A stretch of DNA of 64,000 bases from DATKFM01 sp963810485 (GTDB lineage: Bacteria > Pseudomonadota > Alphaproteobacteria > Dongiales > Dongiaceae). A program made the translations under genes and the position numbers. Shown here in pieces: positions 16,718 through 25,243 of the stretch. The DNA is taken from assembly GCA_963810485.1 (NCBI GenBank), contig CAWENQ010000003.1, positions 930,001 to 994,000 of the forward strand. The letters are read 5' to 3'. Each line of letters starts with the position of its first letter. Within the stretch, counting starts at the first letter, position 1. The notes under the pieces are model-generated. The model was given only the letters and a program-made list of their open reading frames with translations, was not told the origin of the DNA and did not search any database.

Positions 16718-17902
16718 ATGCAGAGCTACGACGTCGTCATCGTTGGCGGCGGTGTGATGGGCAGTTCCGTCGCCTACTTCCTTAAGGGCTGGCTCAACTT
16801 TCCAGGTTCCGTGCTCGTGGTGGAGCGTGATCCGACCTATGCCGATGCGGCCACGCCCCGCGCCGCCGGCGGCATCCGCCAGCAATTCTCCACGCCAGAG
16901 AACATCCGCATGGGCCAATTCGCCGCCGACTTCATCAAGAAGGCGGGTGAGTATCTGGCGGTGGACGACGATGCGCCGCTGATTCCGTTCGTCGAGAACG
17001 GCTACCTGTTCCTGGCCAGTGGCGCCGGCATGGATATTCTGCGCGGCAATCACGAGATCCAGAAATCCCTCGGCGCCAACAACGTATTGCTATCGCCCGA
17101 CGAAATTCGAGCGCGGTTTTCCTGGATCAACACCGACGATCTGGCCGGCGGCTGCTACGGCCTCACCAACGAAGGCTGGACCGATCCCTACGGCCTGCTG
17201 CAGGCCTTCCGCCGCAAGGCCCGTGCGCTGGGCGTGACCTATCTCGCGGACACAGCCACGGCGCTGCAGCGCGACGGCAATCGCATGACCGCCGTGACGA
17301 CCAAGGACAATGGCGAGATTGCTTGTGGCGCCGTGGTCAATTCATCCGGCTACCGGGCGCGCGAGATCGCGGCGACTGCAGGGATCGACCTGCCGGTGCG
17401 CCCGCGCAAGCGCCTGGTCTATGTTTTCGATTGCCGGGAACAGCTTGGCCGCGTGCCGCTGACCATCGAGCCTAACGGCGTCTGGTTCCGGCCGGAAGGC
17501 GCCAGCTATATCTGCGGCGTTTCGCCGGAAGAGTCCGACGATCCCGACTGCACCGATTTTGAGATCGACTACAGCTTCTATGAAGAACTCATATGGCCGA
17601 CCATCGCCACCCGCGTGCCGGCCTTCGAGGCGATCAAGCTGACCCGCGCCTGGGCCGGGCATTACGACTACAACACGCTGGACCAGAACGCGATCCTCGG
17701 GCCGCATCCGGACATCGGTAATTTCTACTTCTGCAACGGCTTCAGCGGCCATGGCCTGCAGCAATCCCCCGCCGTCGGCCGCGCCACGGCCGAGTTGATC
17801 GTCCACGGGGCTTACAAGAGCATCGACCTGAGAGCGTTTCGGGTACGAGCGCATCCTGCGCAACGAGCCGCTGCGGGAGATCAACGTCGTTTAGGCCCGT
17901 GA
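16718..17902 (+). CDS. FAD-dependent amine oxidoreductase (DAO family), C-terminus shifted
   Basis: FAD enzyme of the D-amino acid oxidase/sarcosine oxidase family, 394 residues as read. YDVVIVGGGVMGSSVAYFL is the Rossmann GxGxxG, RAAGGIRQQFSTPEN is the flavin-attachment region, and FYFCNGFSGHGLQQSPAVG is the C-terminal FAD loop. The last 18 codons as read (from about 17830) look random. The other frame gives RFGYERILRNEPLREINVV and stops at 17894, the usual end of this family, so one base is out of place near 17830. The context (lactonase, aminomethyltransferase) suggests an N-methyl amine substrate. Confidence 0.85.
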   Translation: MQSYDVVIVGGGVMGSSVAYFLKGWLNFPGSVLVVERDPTYADAATPRAAGGIRQQFSTPENIRMGQFAADFIKKAGEYLAVDDDAPLIPFVENGYLFLASGAGMDILRGNHEIQKSLGANNVLLSPDEIRARFSWINTDDLAGGCYGLTNEGWTDPYGLLQAFRRKARALGVTYLADTATALQRDGNRMTAVTTKDNGEIACGAVVNSSGYRAREIAATAGIDLPVRPRKRLVYVFDCREQLGRVPLTIEPNGVWFRPEGASYICGVSPEESDDPDCTDFEIDYSFYEELIWPTIATRVPAFEAIKLTRAWAGHYDYNTLDQNAILGPHPDIGNFYFCNGFSGHGLQQSPAVGRATAELIVHGAYKSIDLRAFRVRAHPAQRAAAGDQRRLGP

Positions 17903-17952
17903 GTTAGCCCCCTCCCACTCGGCGCTCTGCATCAGCGTGTGTGCACGGCATC

Positions 17953-17978
17953 CCCTCCCCCGCATCCGCGGGGGAGGG
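17953..17978. repeat. Perfect 11-bp GC palindrome, REP- or terminator-like
   Basis: Inverted repeat ccctcccccgc / gcgggggaggg with a four-base loop, 60 bases downstream of the FAD oxidoreductase and between convergent genes. There is no T run, so it is either a Rho-independent end without a U tract or a dispersed palindromic repeat. Confidence 0.5.
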
Positions 17979-18040
17979 TTGCAACACGCCGAAGGTGATG
18001 ACGATCTCGCACCACTCTATCCAAGTAGGAGCGTTCAATC

Positions 18041-19720
18041 CTACAGCGCCGGCACGGGCATATCCTCGGGATAGGTCACCGCATAGCCGAAGGTGATCGC
18101 CTTGTGCTCATCCGGCTTGAGCTCGCCGGCCCAGGCCAGCACGCCCTGGCGGTCTTCCCAGTTCTTCTTGGTCGGCTCCGTGGTGCTGCGCAGCAATTCC
18201 ACCTCGATGCGCTCATCCTGCGGCACCGGCAGCTGGTCGAGCACGGTGATCTCGATCGGCTGGCTGTGATAGTTGTCGATCTCGATGCGGTACTTGCGCT
18301 CGATGCGGCGGTTGCTGGTGAAGACACCTTCGGTCGACTGCCCGCCATCCTCGAGCCAGTAGTCGACGCTCACCTTGTCGTCGACGCCGAAGCCCATCGC
18401 CCGCTCCTCCTGCGGCCGCAGCAGCGCCATGCTGCTGGTACCGATGAAGGCGCCGTCGCGGAACAGCGACACACTGCCCGGCAACAGCGGATCCTTGCCG
18501 TCATATTTGAAAGTGGCGAAGAGGTGCGCCATCGGAGAGATCTTCGGCACCGTGCGCACCGCCAGCTTGCTGTGCATGCTGTGGTCGGCGATGACAAACT
18601 TATGCGCGGAATCGTCCGACGGCACATTGGCGCTGCCGGGGATGCTGTATTGCGCCGCGAACTCGGTCGCCACCAGATTGGCGCGCAGTAGTTCCGCATC
18701 CCGGCGGCCATCGGCCTCGCCGCCGGTGACCGGGCTGGCGGGCGCATATTGTTCCTGCACCGCCGCCAGATCATCCAGGCTGTTCTGCCCGGTCTTCGCC
18801 AGCTTGTCCTTGAACTCCTCGGCCGTCAGCAGGAACCAGGTCTGCAGATCCGGCAATGCCGCGCCCGCCGAGGGCCGCGCCGTGGACAGCGTCAGTTTCA
18901 CGTTCGACCAGTCCTCGCCCGTGCGCTGCTGTACCTGCGCGAGTTGCACCAGGTCGATCTTGCCGGACTCGGTGTTCAAGCGCGCGTCATAGACCGGCCA
19001 CCACCAGGCATCGCCAAGTTGGTAGCTGAACTCCAGCTTCACGCTGGTGCCCTGCTGCGCGTCGATATTCACCCGCGCCACCATGGTCGCGGTCTGGCCG
19101 GTCTGCACCTGCGCCAGCTCGGCTGACTTCTTCGCCACCTCATTGTCGATGCCGCGCATTTCGATCTCGGCTAGGCGCATGCCGTCCCGCGCTTCGGCAG
19201 TGCCAAGGCTCAGGGCCTTCCAGGCTTCCTGCCATTTGGCGGGATCCATGCTGCCTCGGACAATTTCCTCATTCGCCGCGGCCGGCATTTCGCGGCCGAT
19301 GGAGGCGATGAAATCCACCTGCACCTGCAGCGCCTGAATCTTGTCGCTCAGGGCCCGGCGCCGGTCGTTCAACGCCTCGATGTCGGCCAGCAGGCGCCGC
19401 TCGGTTTCGTGAACTGCCGCCTCCTGGTATAGCGGCTTGGTCTCCACCGAGCCGATGGCGATCCGGTCGCCGGCCTTGCCGCTGACGCGAACGGAATCGG
19501 GCAGCAGCGACGCCGGCAGGCCTTCCAGCACCAGCGTGGTGGCGCCAGCGGGCACCGTGGCCTCGATTACGCGCGTCACCTCCGCGCGGTCGGGGAATAC
19601 CGTCACCGCGCCCACGGGCGCTCGGACGCTGAGATCGGCGGCGCGGATTTCGCCGCCGGGCAGGAAAAGCAGGCCCAGACAGACGGTACCGAACGCCAGA
19701 GCATGATTGCGGCAATGCAT
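18041..19720 (-). CDS. Exported DUF4139 (mucoidy inhibitor A-like) protein
   Basis: A 559-residue periplasmic or surface protein. The signal peptide is in MHCRNHALAFGTVCLGLLFLPGGEIRA. It is followed by a DUF4140-like N-terminal domain (VTVFPDRAEVTRVIEATVPAGATTLVLEGLP), a coiled coil (residues about 85-130 and 165-200), and the DUF4139 domain from about residue 205 (ARVNIDAQQG, FSYQLGDAWWWPVYDARLN, EDWSNVKLTLSTA). The biological role of this widespread family is not known. The start is set at 19720 because of the signal peptide; upstream in-frame sequence overlaps the divergent ACT gene and is not coding. Confidence 0.85.
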   Translation of the reverse strand: MHCRNHALAFGTVCLGLLFLPGGEIRAADLSVRAPVGAVTVFPDRAEVTRVIEATVPAGATTLVLEGLPASLLPDSVRVSGKAGDRIAIGSVETKPLYQEAAVHETERRLLADIEALNDRRRALSDKIQALQVQVDFIASIGREMPAAANEEIVRGSMDPAKWQEAWKALSLGTAEARDGMRLAEIEMRGIDNEVAKKSAELAQVQTGQTATMVARVNIDAQQGTSVKLEFSYQLGDAWWWPVYDARLNTESGKIDLVQLAQVQQRTGEDWSNVKLTLSTARPSAGAALPDLQTWFLLTAEEFKDKLAKTGQNSLDDLAAVQEQYAPASPVTGGEADGRRDAELLRANLVATEFAAQYSIPGSANVPSDDSAHKFVIADHSMHSKLAVRTVPKISPMAHLFATFKYDGKDPLLPGSVSLFRDGAFIGTSSMALLRPQEERAMGFGVDDKVSVDYWLEDGGQSTEGVFTSNRRIERKYRIEIDNYHSQPIEITVLDQLPVPQDERIEVELLRSTTEPTKKNWEDRQGVLAWAGELKPDEHKAITFGYAVTYPEDMPVPAL

Positions 19721-19903
19721 GGATTGACCCTCCCGGTTAGGTTGCGTTCGAACCACACTGCGACCGGATTGTGGCGGCGGTCGGCCGGAATCCGGCGCAA
19801 ACTCGGGGCATTCGCAGCCGTGCCGGGCGTTAACCATAAGCCGTTGCGCAGCGGCGACGGCGCGGACTATAGAAAACGCAGGGAAGAAGTTCGGGGGCAG
19901 CCC

Positions 19904-20437
19904 ATGGGCAAGAGCGCGCTGGTATCCATCATTTGCGAGGACCGCACCGGGCTGGTGGCGGCGATCACCAGCCGCATGTTCGATTTGGGCATCAATCTCG
20001 GCGACACGACCTTCGCGGTGCTGGGCACCGGCGCGGAATTCACCACGCTCTGCGAGATTCCCGACGATGTCTCCCTCGGCGAAGTCGAAAGCGAACTCTT
20101 GGAACTGCCGGAACTGGAGAACGCCAAGCTGACGGTGTCGCCCTTCTCGTTCCAGGCCACCCACGCGCCGTCGGGCAAGATCACCCACCGCATCGAGATC
20201 ATCGGCGATGACAGCCCCGGGCTGATTGCGCGTTTGAGCGAAGTATTCGGCGATTACGGCGCCAACATCGTGCGGCTCAATTCCGAGCGCATCCCCGGCG
20301 CCAGCGGCGCCCGCTACGCCACGCGCTTTGCCGTCTCAATTCCGAAGGAGAAGGAACAAGCCTGCCTCGCCACCGTCGCCAATACGGCGGCGCAGATGAG
20401 CCTCACCTGCAAATGGGACGCGACGGCAAAGGGCTAG
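19904..20437 (+). CDS. Double-ACT-domain protein (GcvR-like)
   Basis: A 177-residue protein made of two ACT domains, residues 4-85 and 95-172. Both begin with ligand-loop patterns: VSIICEDRTGLVAAITSRMF and IEIIGDDSPGLIARLSEVFG. ACT pairs bind amino acids at their interface. The closest described layout is the glycine cleavage regulator GcvR, which acts by protein contact and not by DNA binding. The ATG at 19904 precedes the first domain by three residues. The 183-bp gap to the divergent DUF4139 gene must hold both promoters. Confidence 0.8.
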   Translation: MGKSALVSIICEDRTGLVAAITSRMFDLGINLGDTTFAVLGTGAEFTTLCEIPDDVSLGEVESELLELPELENAKLTVSPFSFQATHAPSGKITHRIEIIGDDSPGLIARLSEVFGDYGANIVRLNSERIPGASGARYATRFAVSIPKEKEQACLATVANTAAQMSLTCKWDATAKG

Positions 20438-20447
20438 GCCACAAACT

Positions 20448-20927
20448 TCAGGGTATCGCCGGACACTGCGGATTGGCGTGGGCGGCGTCGACGTTCATGA
20501 CCAGCATTTTCTTGCCGGCGCAAACCTTGTTGTATTCCGTCGCCAGCACCGTCTTGCGCCGAATCAGCGGGAATTCCGCCTGATCGAGCTGCTGCTTCAG
20601 CATGGTGTGCCGCTCGGAGATGCGCGCCACGCTGTCCACCTCTGCTTGATCGTTCGTGTCCAAGTTGGCATGGGCCGTGCGCAGCAACTCGTCGACGCGG
20701 TTATATTCGTCCCGCAAGGCACCGATTTCCGGGCCATTGAGTTCGGCGTCCGTCTGCACCAGGGCATTATCCCAGCAGACGCAGGACATGGTGTCCTGGG
20801 CATTCAGATAGACGCCCGTGCTGTCCTGGGCCGTGGCCGTCAGCGGTGCCGCTGACATCGCGGTCAGTGCCACCGCCGCCAAGGTCAGGCGCAGTGCGCG
20901 CCGGTCATTGCTGTGGCTGAGATTCAT
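20448..20927 (-). CDS. Exported protein of unknown function
   Basis: A 159-residue protein I do not recognise. A signal peptide spans residues 1-33 (LTLAAVALTAMSAAPLTATA, cut after ATA). The mature part has a SCVCWDNALV motif near the N-terminus and two later cysteines (KVCAG, NPQCP), which could form disulfides. A central helical region of charged residues separates them. It is convergent with the ACT gene. Divergent DadA-like gene upstream at 21137. Confidence 0.65.
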   Translation of the reverse strand: MNLSHSNDRRALRLTLAAVALTAMSAAPLTATAQDSTGVYLNAQDTMSCVCWDNALVQTDAELNGPEIGALRDEYNRVDELLRTAHANLDTNDQAEVDSVARISERHTMLKQQLDQAEFPLIRRKTVLATEYNKVCAGKKMLVMNVDAAHANPQCPAIP

Positions 20928-21136
20928 CGCAACTCTCCTGATTCGGTTCCGCTTCCGTCCTGTGGCCGGCAGAGGTAGAGCCGGAATATGGCAAACCCGT
21001 GACCCGGCCCGGGCACATCCAAGACCGGTCCAATGCGCCGCCCTGTTTGTCGAGCATGCGGCGGCATGCTATTGCATCTGGCTGATAATTTCTCTGTCAT
21101 CTCTTTCAACCAGCATCTGAACACCGGCCGCTAACC

Positions 21137-22390
21137 ATGAAAATCGTCATCCTCGGCGCCGGCGTCATCGGCGTGGCTACCGCCTGGTATCTAGCCGAGT
21201 CCGGCCACGAGGTCACGGTCGTGGACCGCCGCGATTCGGTGGCGCGGGAGACCAGTTTCGCCAATGCCGGCCTGATCTCGCCCGGCCACGCCTACGCCTG
21301 GGCCTCGCCCCGCGCACCCTGGATCCTGCTCAAGTCGCTCTACCGCAGCGATACCGCGCTGCGCTTTCACCTGCGCGCGGATCCCCGCATGTGGAGCTGG
21401 AGCCTGCGTTTCCTTGCGAACTGCACGGCGGAGCGCAACCAGCGCAACACAATCGTCAAGCTGAAGCTCTGCCTCTATAGCCTGGGACTGCTCGACGCGC
21501 TGCGCCGCGATACCGGCCTCGCCTATCATGAGGAGACGAACAAGGGCTGCCTGTTTTTGTTCCGCGACCCGGCCCACTACCAGAGCGGCGCCGCCAACAT
21601 GGCCGTGCTCAACGATCACGGCGCGGGCGTGCGCGCCATCAGCATGGATGCCTGCATCCAGATGGAGCCGGCCCTCGCCCACATGAAGGATAGGCTGGCC
21701 GGCGCCCTGCATTCCCCGAAGGATCAGAGCGGCGACGCCCTGGTCTTCACCGAACGCCTCGCGGAGATGTGCCGGGCGCGCGGCGTGACTTTCGAACTCG
21801 GCCGCACCATCCGCAGCATCGAGTCCCATGGCGATCACATCATCGGCCTGGTCACCGACAAGGGCGCAGTCAGCGGCGACCGCTATGTGCTGGCGCTCGG
21901 CAGCTACAGCCCCCTGCTGGCCCGCAAGGTCGGCGTTAAGCTGCCGATCTATCCGGTGAAGGGCTACTCCCTCACCATCCCCATCGACGGCCACAAGGGC
22001 GCGCCGGTGATGGGCGGCGTCGATGAAGGCAACCTCGTCGCCTTCTCGCGCCTCGGCGACAAGCTGCGCCTCACCGCCACCGCCGATTTCGCCGGCTACG
22101 ACACCGACTACGAGGCCAAGGATTTTTCCGTCATGCAGCATGTGGCCCGCGAGCTGTTCCCCGACGGCGGCGCCTTCGAGCGGCCTGACTACTGGGCCTG
22201 CCTCCGCCCCATGACCCCCGACGGCCCGCCGATCATGAGCCCGTCCCGCTACCGCAACCTCTGGATCAACAGCGGCCACGGCCATATGGGCTGGACCATG
22301 GCCTGCGGCGCCGGGCGGATCGTGGCGGATATGGTGACGGACAAGGCGCCGGATATCGATGTGAGCGGGTTCAGTTTGGAGCGGTATTAA
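21137..22390 (+). CDS. dadA: D-amino acid dehydrogenase, DadA-like
   Basis: FAD dehydrogenase of 417 residues, matching the length of DadA. MKIVILGAGVIGVATAWYLA is the FAD-binding Rossmann motif with the acidic residue in TVVDRR. ETSFANAGLISPGHAYAWASP is the strongly conserved DadA segment. The C-terminus has DYWACLRPMTPDGPPIM and SGHGHMGWTMACG. It oxidises D-amino acids to 2-oxo acids and ammonia, passing electrons to the respiratory chain. D-alanine, D-arginine or another D-amino acid could be the substrate. Start at 21137 opens directly into the Rossmann motif. Confidence 0.85.
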   Translation: MKIVILGAGVIGVATAWYLAESGHEVTVVDRRDSVARETSFANAGLISPGHAYAWASPRAPWILLKSLYRSDTALRFHLRADPRMWSWSLRFLANCTAERNQRNTIVKLKLCLYSLGLLDALRRDTGLAYHEETNKGCLFLFRDPAHYQSGAANMAVLNDHGAGVRAISMDACIQMEPALAHMKDRLAGALHSPKDQSGDALVFTERLAEMCRARGVTFELGRTIRSIESHGDHIIGLVTDKGAVSGDRYVLALGSYSPLLARKVGVKLPIYPVKGYSLTIPIDGHKGAPVMGGVDEGNLVAFSRLGDKLRLTATADFAGYDTDYEAKDFSVMQHVARELFPDGGAFERPDYWACLRPMTPDGPPIMSPSRYRNLWINSGHGHMGWTMACGAGRIVADMVTDKAPDIDVSGFSLERY

Positions 22391-22422
22391 GAGGACGCAC
22401 TCTCACTACCCACAATTTACAT

Positions 22423-22668
22423 TGTCATCCCGGAGATCGCGCGTCAGCGCGATCATCCGGGAACCCATTAACACAGACCCATCTAAGTAGTGTTGAAAGA
22501 AGCTAGCTGTCGAGCGCGATGCGCGTTGTCGATGACGCTCGCCCAATTCATGACGCTTGCAGGTCTGTGCAATACCGATGAACACCAAAGCGCTGCAACA
22601 CCACCCCGCGCCGCCCGTGTTCATGGGTCCCGGATAACCTCGCTGACGCTCGGTTTCCGGGATGACAA
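22423..22668. repeat. Pair of inverted palindromic repeats (REP/MITE-like)
   Basis: Bases 22423-22476 and 22617-22668 are inverted copies of the same roughly 50-bp unit. Each begins tgtcatcccgga at its outer edge, has gcgtcagcg in the middle and ends atccggga-cccat. Each copy is itself palindromic. A second inverted pair, cacagacc at 22472-22479 and ggtctgtg at 22562-22569, lies inside. The 246-bp whole could fold into one large hairpin. No coding sequence is seen in the 296-bp gap. Such elements are common between alphaproteobacterial genes. Confidence 0.7.
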
Positions 22669-22686
22669 CTTGTGTTGCAGCTTTCG

Positions 22687-23445
22687 CTACCTCGCCTTCG
22701 CCGCCGCTTCCTTCCCCACCGCCGGCTTCAGCCGGATATGCACCGCCCGCCCTGACGACCTGTCGATTTCGAACGCCCCCGATTTCTTCACCAGGTCGGC
22801 GAGCTTCGCCACGCCATAGGTGCGGGGATCGAAATCGGGGAACAGCTTGTTGAGCTGCTGGCCGACGCCGCCCAGGTGCACCCAGCCGTCATCGTCTTCC
22901 ATCTGGTCGAGGGCCTTGCGCAGCAGCGGCACCGCTGCACTCGGCGATTGCTTGGAAACTTTTGGTCCCGGCGTAGCATCGCGCCCCGCCGCCGGTGCGT
23001 CCGGCAGCAGGTTCTCGGTATAGATGAACCGGTGGCACGCTTGGCGGAAGCTCTCCGGCGTCTTCTGCTCGCCGAAGCCGTAGACATCGATGCCCTGCTC
23101 CCGGATGCGCGAGGCGAGCCGCGTGAAGTCGCTATCAGACGACACTAGGCAGAAGCCGTCCATGCGCCCGCTATAGACAAGGTCCATGGCGTCGATCACC
23201 AGCGCGATGTCGGACGCGTTCTTGCCGATGGTGTTGGCGAAATTCTGGTGCGGCAGGATGGCGTAGCGGGCCAGCACCTCCGCCCAGGATTTCAGCCGCG
23301 TGCTGGAGAAATCCCCATAGATCCGCCGCACGCTCGCCTCGCCGATCTTTGCCACCTCATCGAACAGCCCGGCCACGATCCGCGGGGAGGTGTTGTCGGC
23401 ATCGATGAGCACGGCAAGGCGGGCAGAACGGGTTTCGGCGGGCAT
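22687..23445 (-). CDS. NYN-domain RNase-like protein with OST-HTH/LOTUS-like tail
   Basis: A 252-residue protein with a PIN-like NYN domain (residues 5-145) followed by a winged OST-HTH-like domain (about 175-245). Acidic active-site residues are seen in AVLIDADNTSP, NASDIALVIDAMD and LVSSDSDFTRLA, which are expected to bind metal for RNA cleavage. LLRKALDQMEDDDGWVHLGG starts the RNA-binding tail. LabA/DUF88-type proteins of this architecture act on RNA; the target is unknown. The start is set at MPAETRS (23445). Confidence 0.85.
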   Translation of the reverse strand: MPAETRSARLAVLIDADNTSPRIVAGLFDEVAKIGEASVRRIYGDFSSTRLKSWAEVLARYAILPHQNFANTIGKNASDIALVIDAMDLVYSGRMDGFCLVSSDSDFTRLASRIREQGIDVYGFGEQKTPESFRQACHRFIYTENLLPDAPAAGRDATPGPKVSKQSPSAAVPLLRKALDQMEDDDGWVHLGGVGQQLNKLFPDFDPRTYGVAKLADLVKKSGAFEIDRSSGRAVHIRLKPAVGKEAAAKAR

Positions 23446-23505
23446 GAGAGGACTCCGGAGATACTGGATTTGAGGGCCGGCCATTCGGCCCCGCGCAGGG
23501 TAGCA

Positions 23506-24498
23506 CTACCTATCGATAAGGCCCATCATGCGTTCGCCATAGCGCGGGCCGGCGGTCTGGCCCGACGGCGCGGCGTCGGAGATGCGGGTGATATCCTGCT
23601 TGGACAGCGTGATCGCTGCCGCCTTGGCGTTCTCTTCGAGATAGCTGCGCCGTTTCGTGCCGGGGATAGGCACCATGTTCGGCCCTTGCGCGAGCAGCCA
23701 GGCGAGCGCGATCTGGCCTGAGGTCGCCCCCTTTTCCTCGGCAACCGCCCGCACCCGATCGACGAGGCGCATGTTCGCGTCGTAATTCGCGCCCGCCAGG
23801 CGCGGATCCTGGTGCCGGTAGTCGTTGTCGGAATACTCTTCGGCCCGCTTCACGGTTCCCGTCAGGAAACCGCGGCCCAGCGGGCAATAGGGGACCAGGC
23901 CGATCCCCAGCTCGCGCAGCACCGGCAGGATGTCGCCCTCCACATTGCGTTCCCAGATCGAATACTCGCTCTGGATCGCCGAGATCGGATGCGTCTTGTG
24001 CGCGCGGCGGATGTTCGTCACGCCGGCCTCGCAGAGGCCGAGATAGCGCACCTTGCCGGCCTTCACGAGATCCGCCATGGCGCCCACCGTGTCTTCGATG
24101 GGCACGGCCGGATCGACCCGGTGCTGATAGAAGAGATCGATGTGATCGACGCCCAGGCGCTGCAGCGAGGCATCCGCCACCGCCTTCACATTCTCCGGCC
24201 GGCTGTCGACCCCCACCAGGTACGGATTCGCCTTGGGATCGATCTTCCAGCCGAACTTGCTGGCGATGACCACCTTGTCGCGCTTGCCCTTGATGGCCTG
24301 ACCGATAAGTTTTTCGTTCTCGTACGGGCCATAGGCCTCGGCGGTGTCAAAGAAAGTCACGCCGAGTTCGATCGCCCGATGAAGTGTCGCAACCGCTTCA
24401 CCCCTGTCGGCCGCGCCATAGGTCGACGTCATCCCCATGCAGCCCAGGCCGAGCGCGGAAACGGTTAGGCCCTGAGTACCAAGCTTGCGTGTCTGCAT
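23506..24498 (-). CDS. Aldo/keto reductase
   Basis: NADP-dependent aldo/keto reductase of 330 residues, in the AKR13-like group. The catalytic tetrad is visible: Asp in FFDTAEAYG, Tyr in YGPYENE, Lys in IASKFGW and His in YQHRVDP. The cofactor loop is PIPGTKRRSYLEEN near the C-terminus. The start at 24498 is set by CAGGAG 6 bases upstream and by MQTRKLGTQGLTVSALGLG. It reduces carbonyl compounds; the substrate is unknown. It is a single gene. Confidence 0.9.
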   Translation of the reverse strand: MQTRKLGTQGLTVSALGLGCMGMTSTYGAADRGEAVATLHRAIELGVTFFDTAEAYGPYENEKLIGQAIKGKRDKVVIASKFGWKIDPKANPYLVGVDSRPENVKAVADASLQRLGVDHIDLFYQHRVDPAVPIEDTVGAMADLVKAGKVRYLGLCEAGVTNIRRAHKTHPISAIQSEYSIWERNVEGDILPVLRELGIGLVPYCPLGRGFLTGTVKRAEEYSDNDYRHQDPRLAGANYDANMRLVDRVRAVAEEKGATSGQIALAWLLAQGPNMVPIPGTKRRSYLEENAKAAAITLSKQDITRISDAAPSGQTAGPRYGERMMGLIDR

Positions 24499-24727
24499 GT
24501 TAGTCTCCTGAATATGCCACCACACGCAGATCGCTTCAGTGCCAGGGAAGCAGTGGGTGGCCGAACGTGACACTTAACGCCAAAACAGATTGATTAGCCA
24601 AGCGCCATAGGATCATCGTCATCAAACTGACGTTCTCACATCAAGGTCTCGGAAATCGTGGCTCCCGCACCAAGCTCCGGTGAAAACCAATCGGTGGGGC
24701 AGATAGCGAACCAATGGAGAGTTACAC

Positions 24728-25187
24728 ATGCTTGTACAACTTACTGCGGCTGTCGGTCTCTTCGTGGCGACTGTTGCTTTCCAGGCGCTGTTCATGTCTA
24801 CGGGGTTGCGCACTTTGCGGCGGGTCGAGAAGCGCCGACCTATGATCATGGCTTCCAAACCTACTGTCGCGACTGTGATCTGGGTCCTGTTCCTCATGAT
24901 TCCAATCATAATCGATGTTATCCTATGGGCGACTTTCTACTATTCCCTGGGAGTGCTGCAGAGTTATGAGGAAGTCGCTCTATTTCTCGACTGTCACGTT
25001 CACGACGGTCGGATATGGCGACATCGTTCTTGGCATCGAATGGCGCCAGTTGGCGACGTTCGAAGCGATGAATGGGTGGATCATTTTCGGCTGGACGACA
25101 GCACTGATCATCACCGTGGTCGAGCGGCTGTACTTCCGTCCGGATGCACGATCAGCGGACGCTGCAACGCCGCATGCCGCTGCTTAG
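24728..25187 (+). pseudogene. Two-TM potassium channel, frameshifted
   Basis: Small ion-channel protein (Ion_trans_2 type), about 150 residues if joined. The first frame (from 24728) has TM1 AAVGLFVATVAFQALFMS and a pre-pore helix TVIWVLFLMIPIIIDVIL. The second frame, entered near 24980, has ALYFSTVTFTTVGYGDIVLG with the K+ selectivity filter TVGYGD, then TM2 GWIIFGWTTALIITVVERLYF. One base is out of place between LQSYEEVA and LYFSTVT. Without correction the filter is lost. Confidence 0.8.
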
Positions 25188-25243
25188 GACGCAATTGATT
25201 GAGCGTCGGTGGGTCGGTGGGAACTCATGACCTCCGCCTCGCC

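Noticed and set aside
19721..20188. N-terminal extension of the DUF4139 gene
   Set aside because: The in-frame extension lies opposite the ACT-domain gene, has no family similarity, and the signal peptide begins at 19720.
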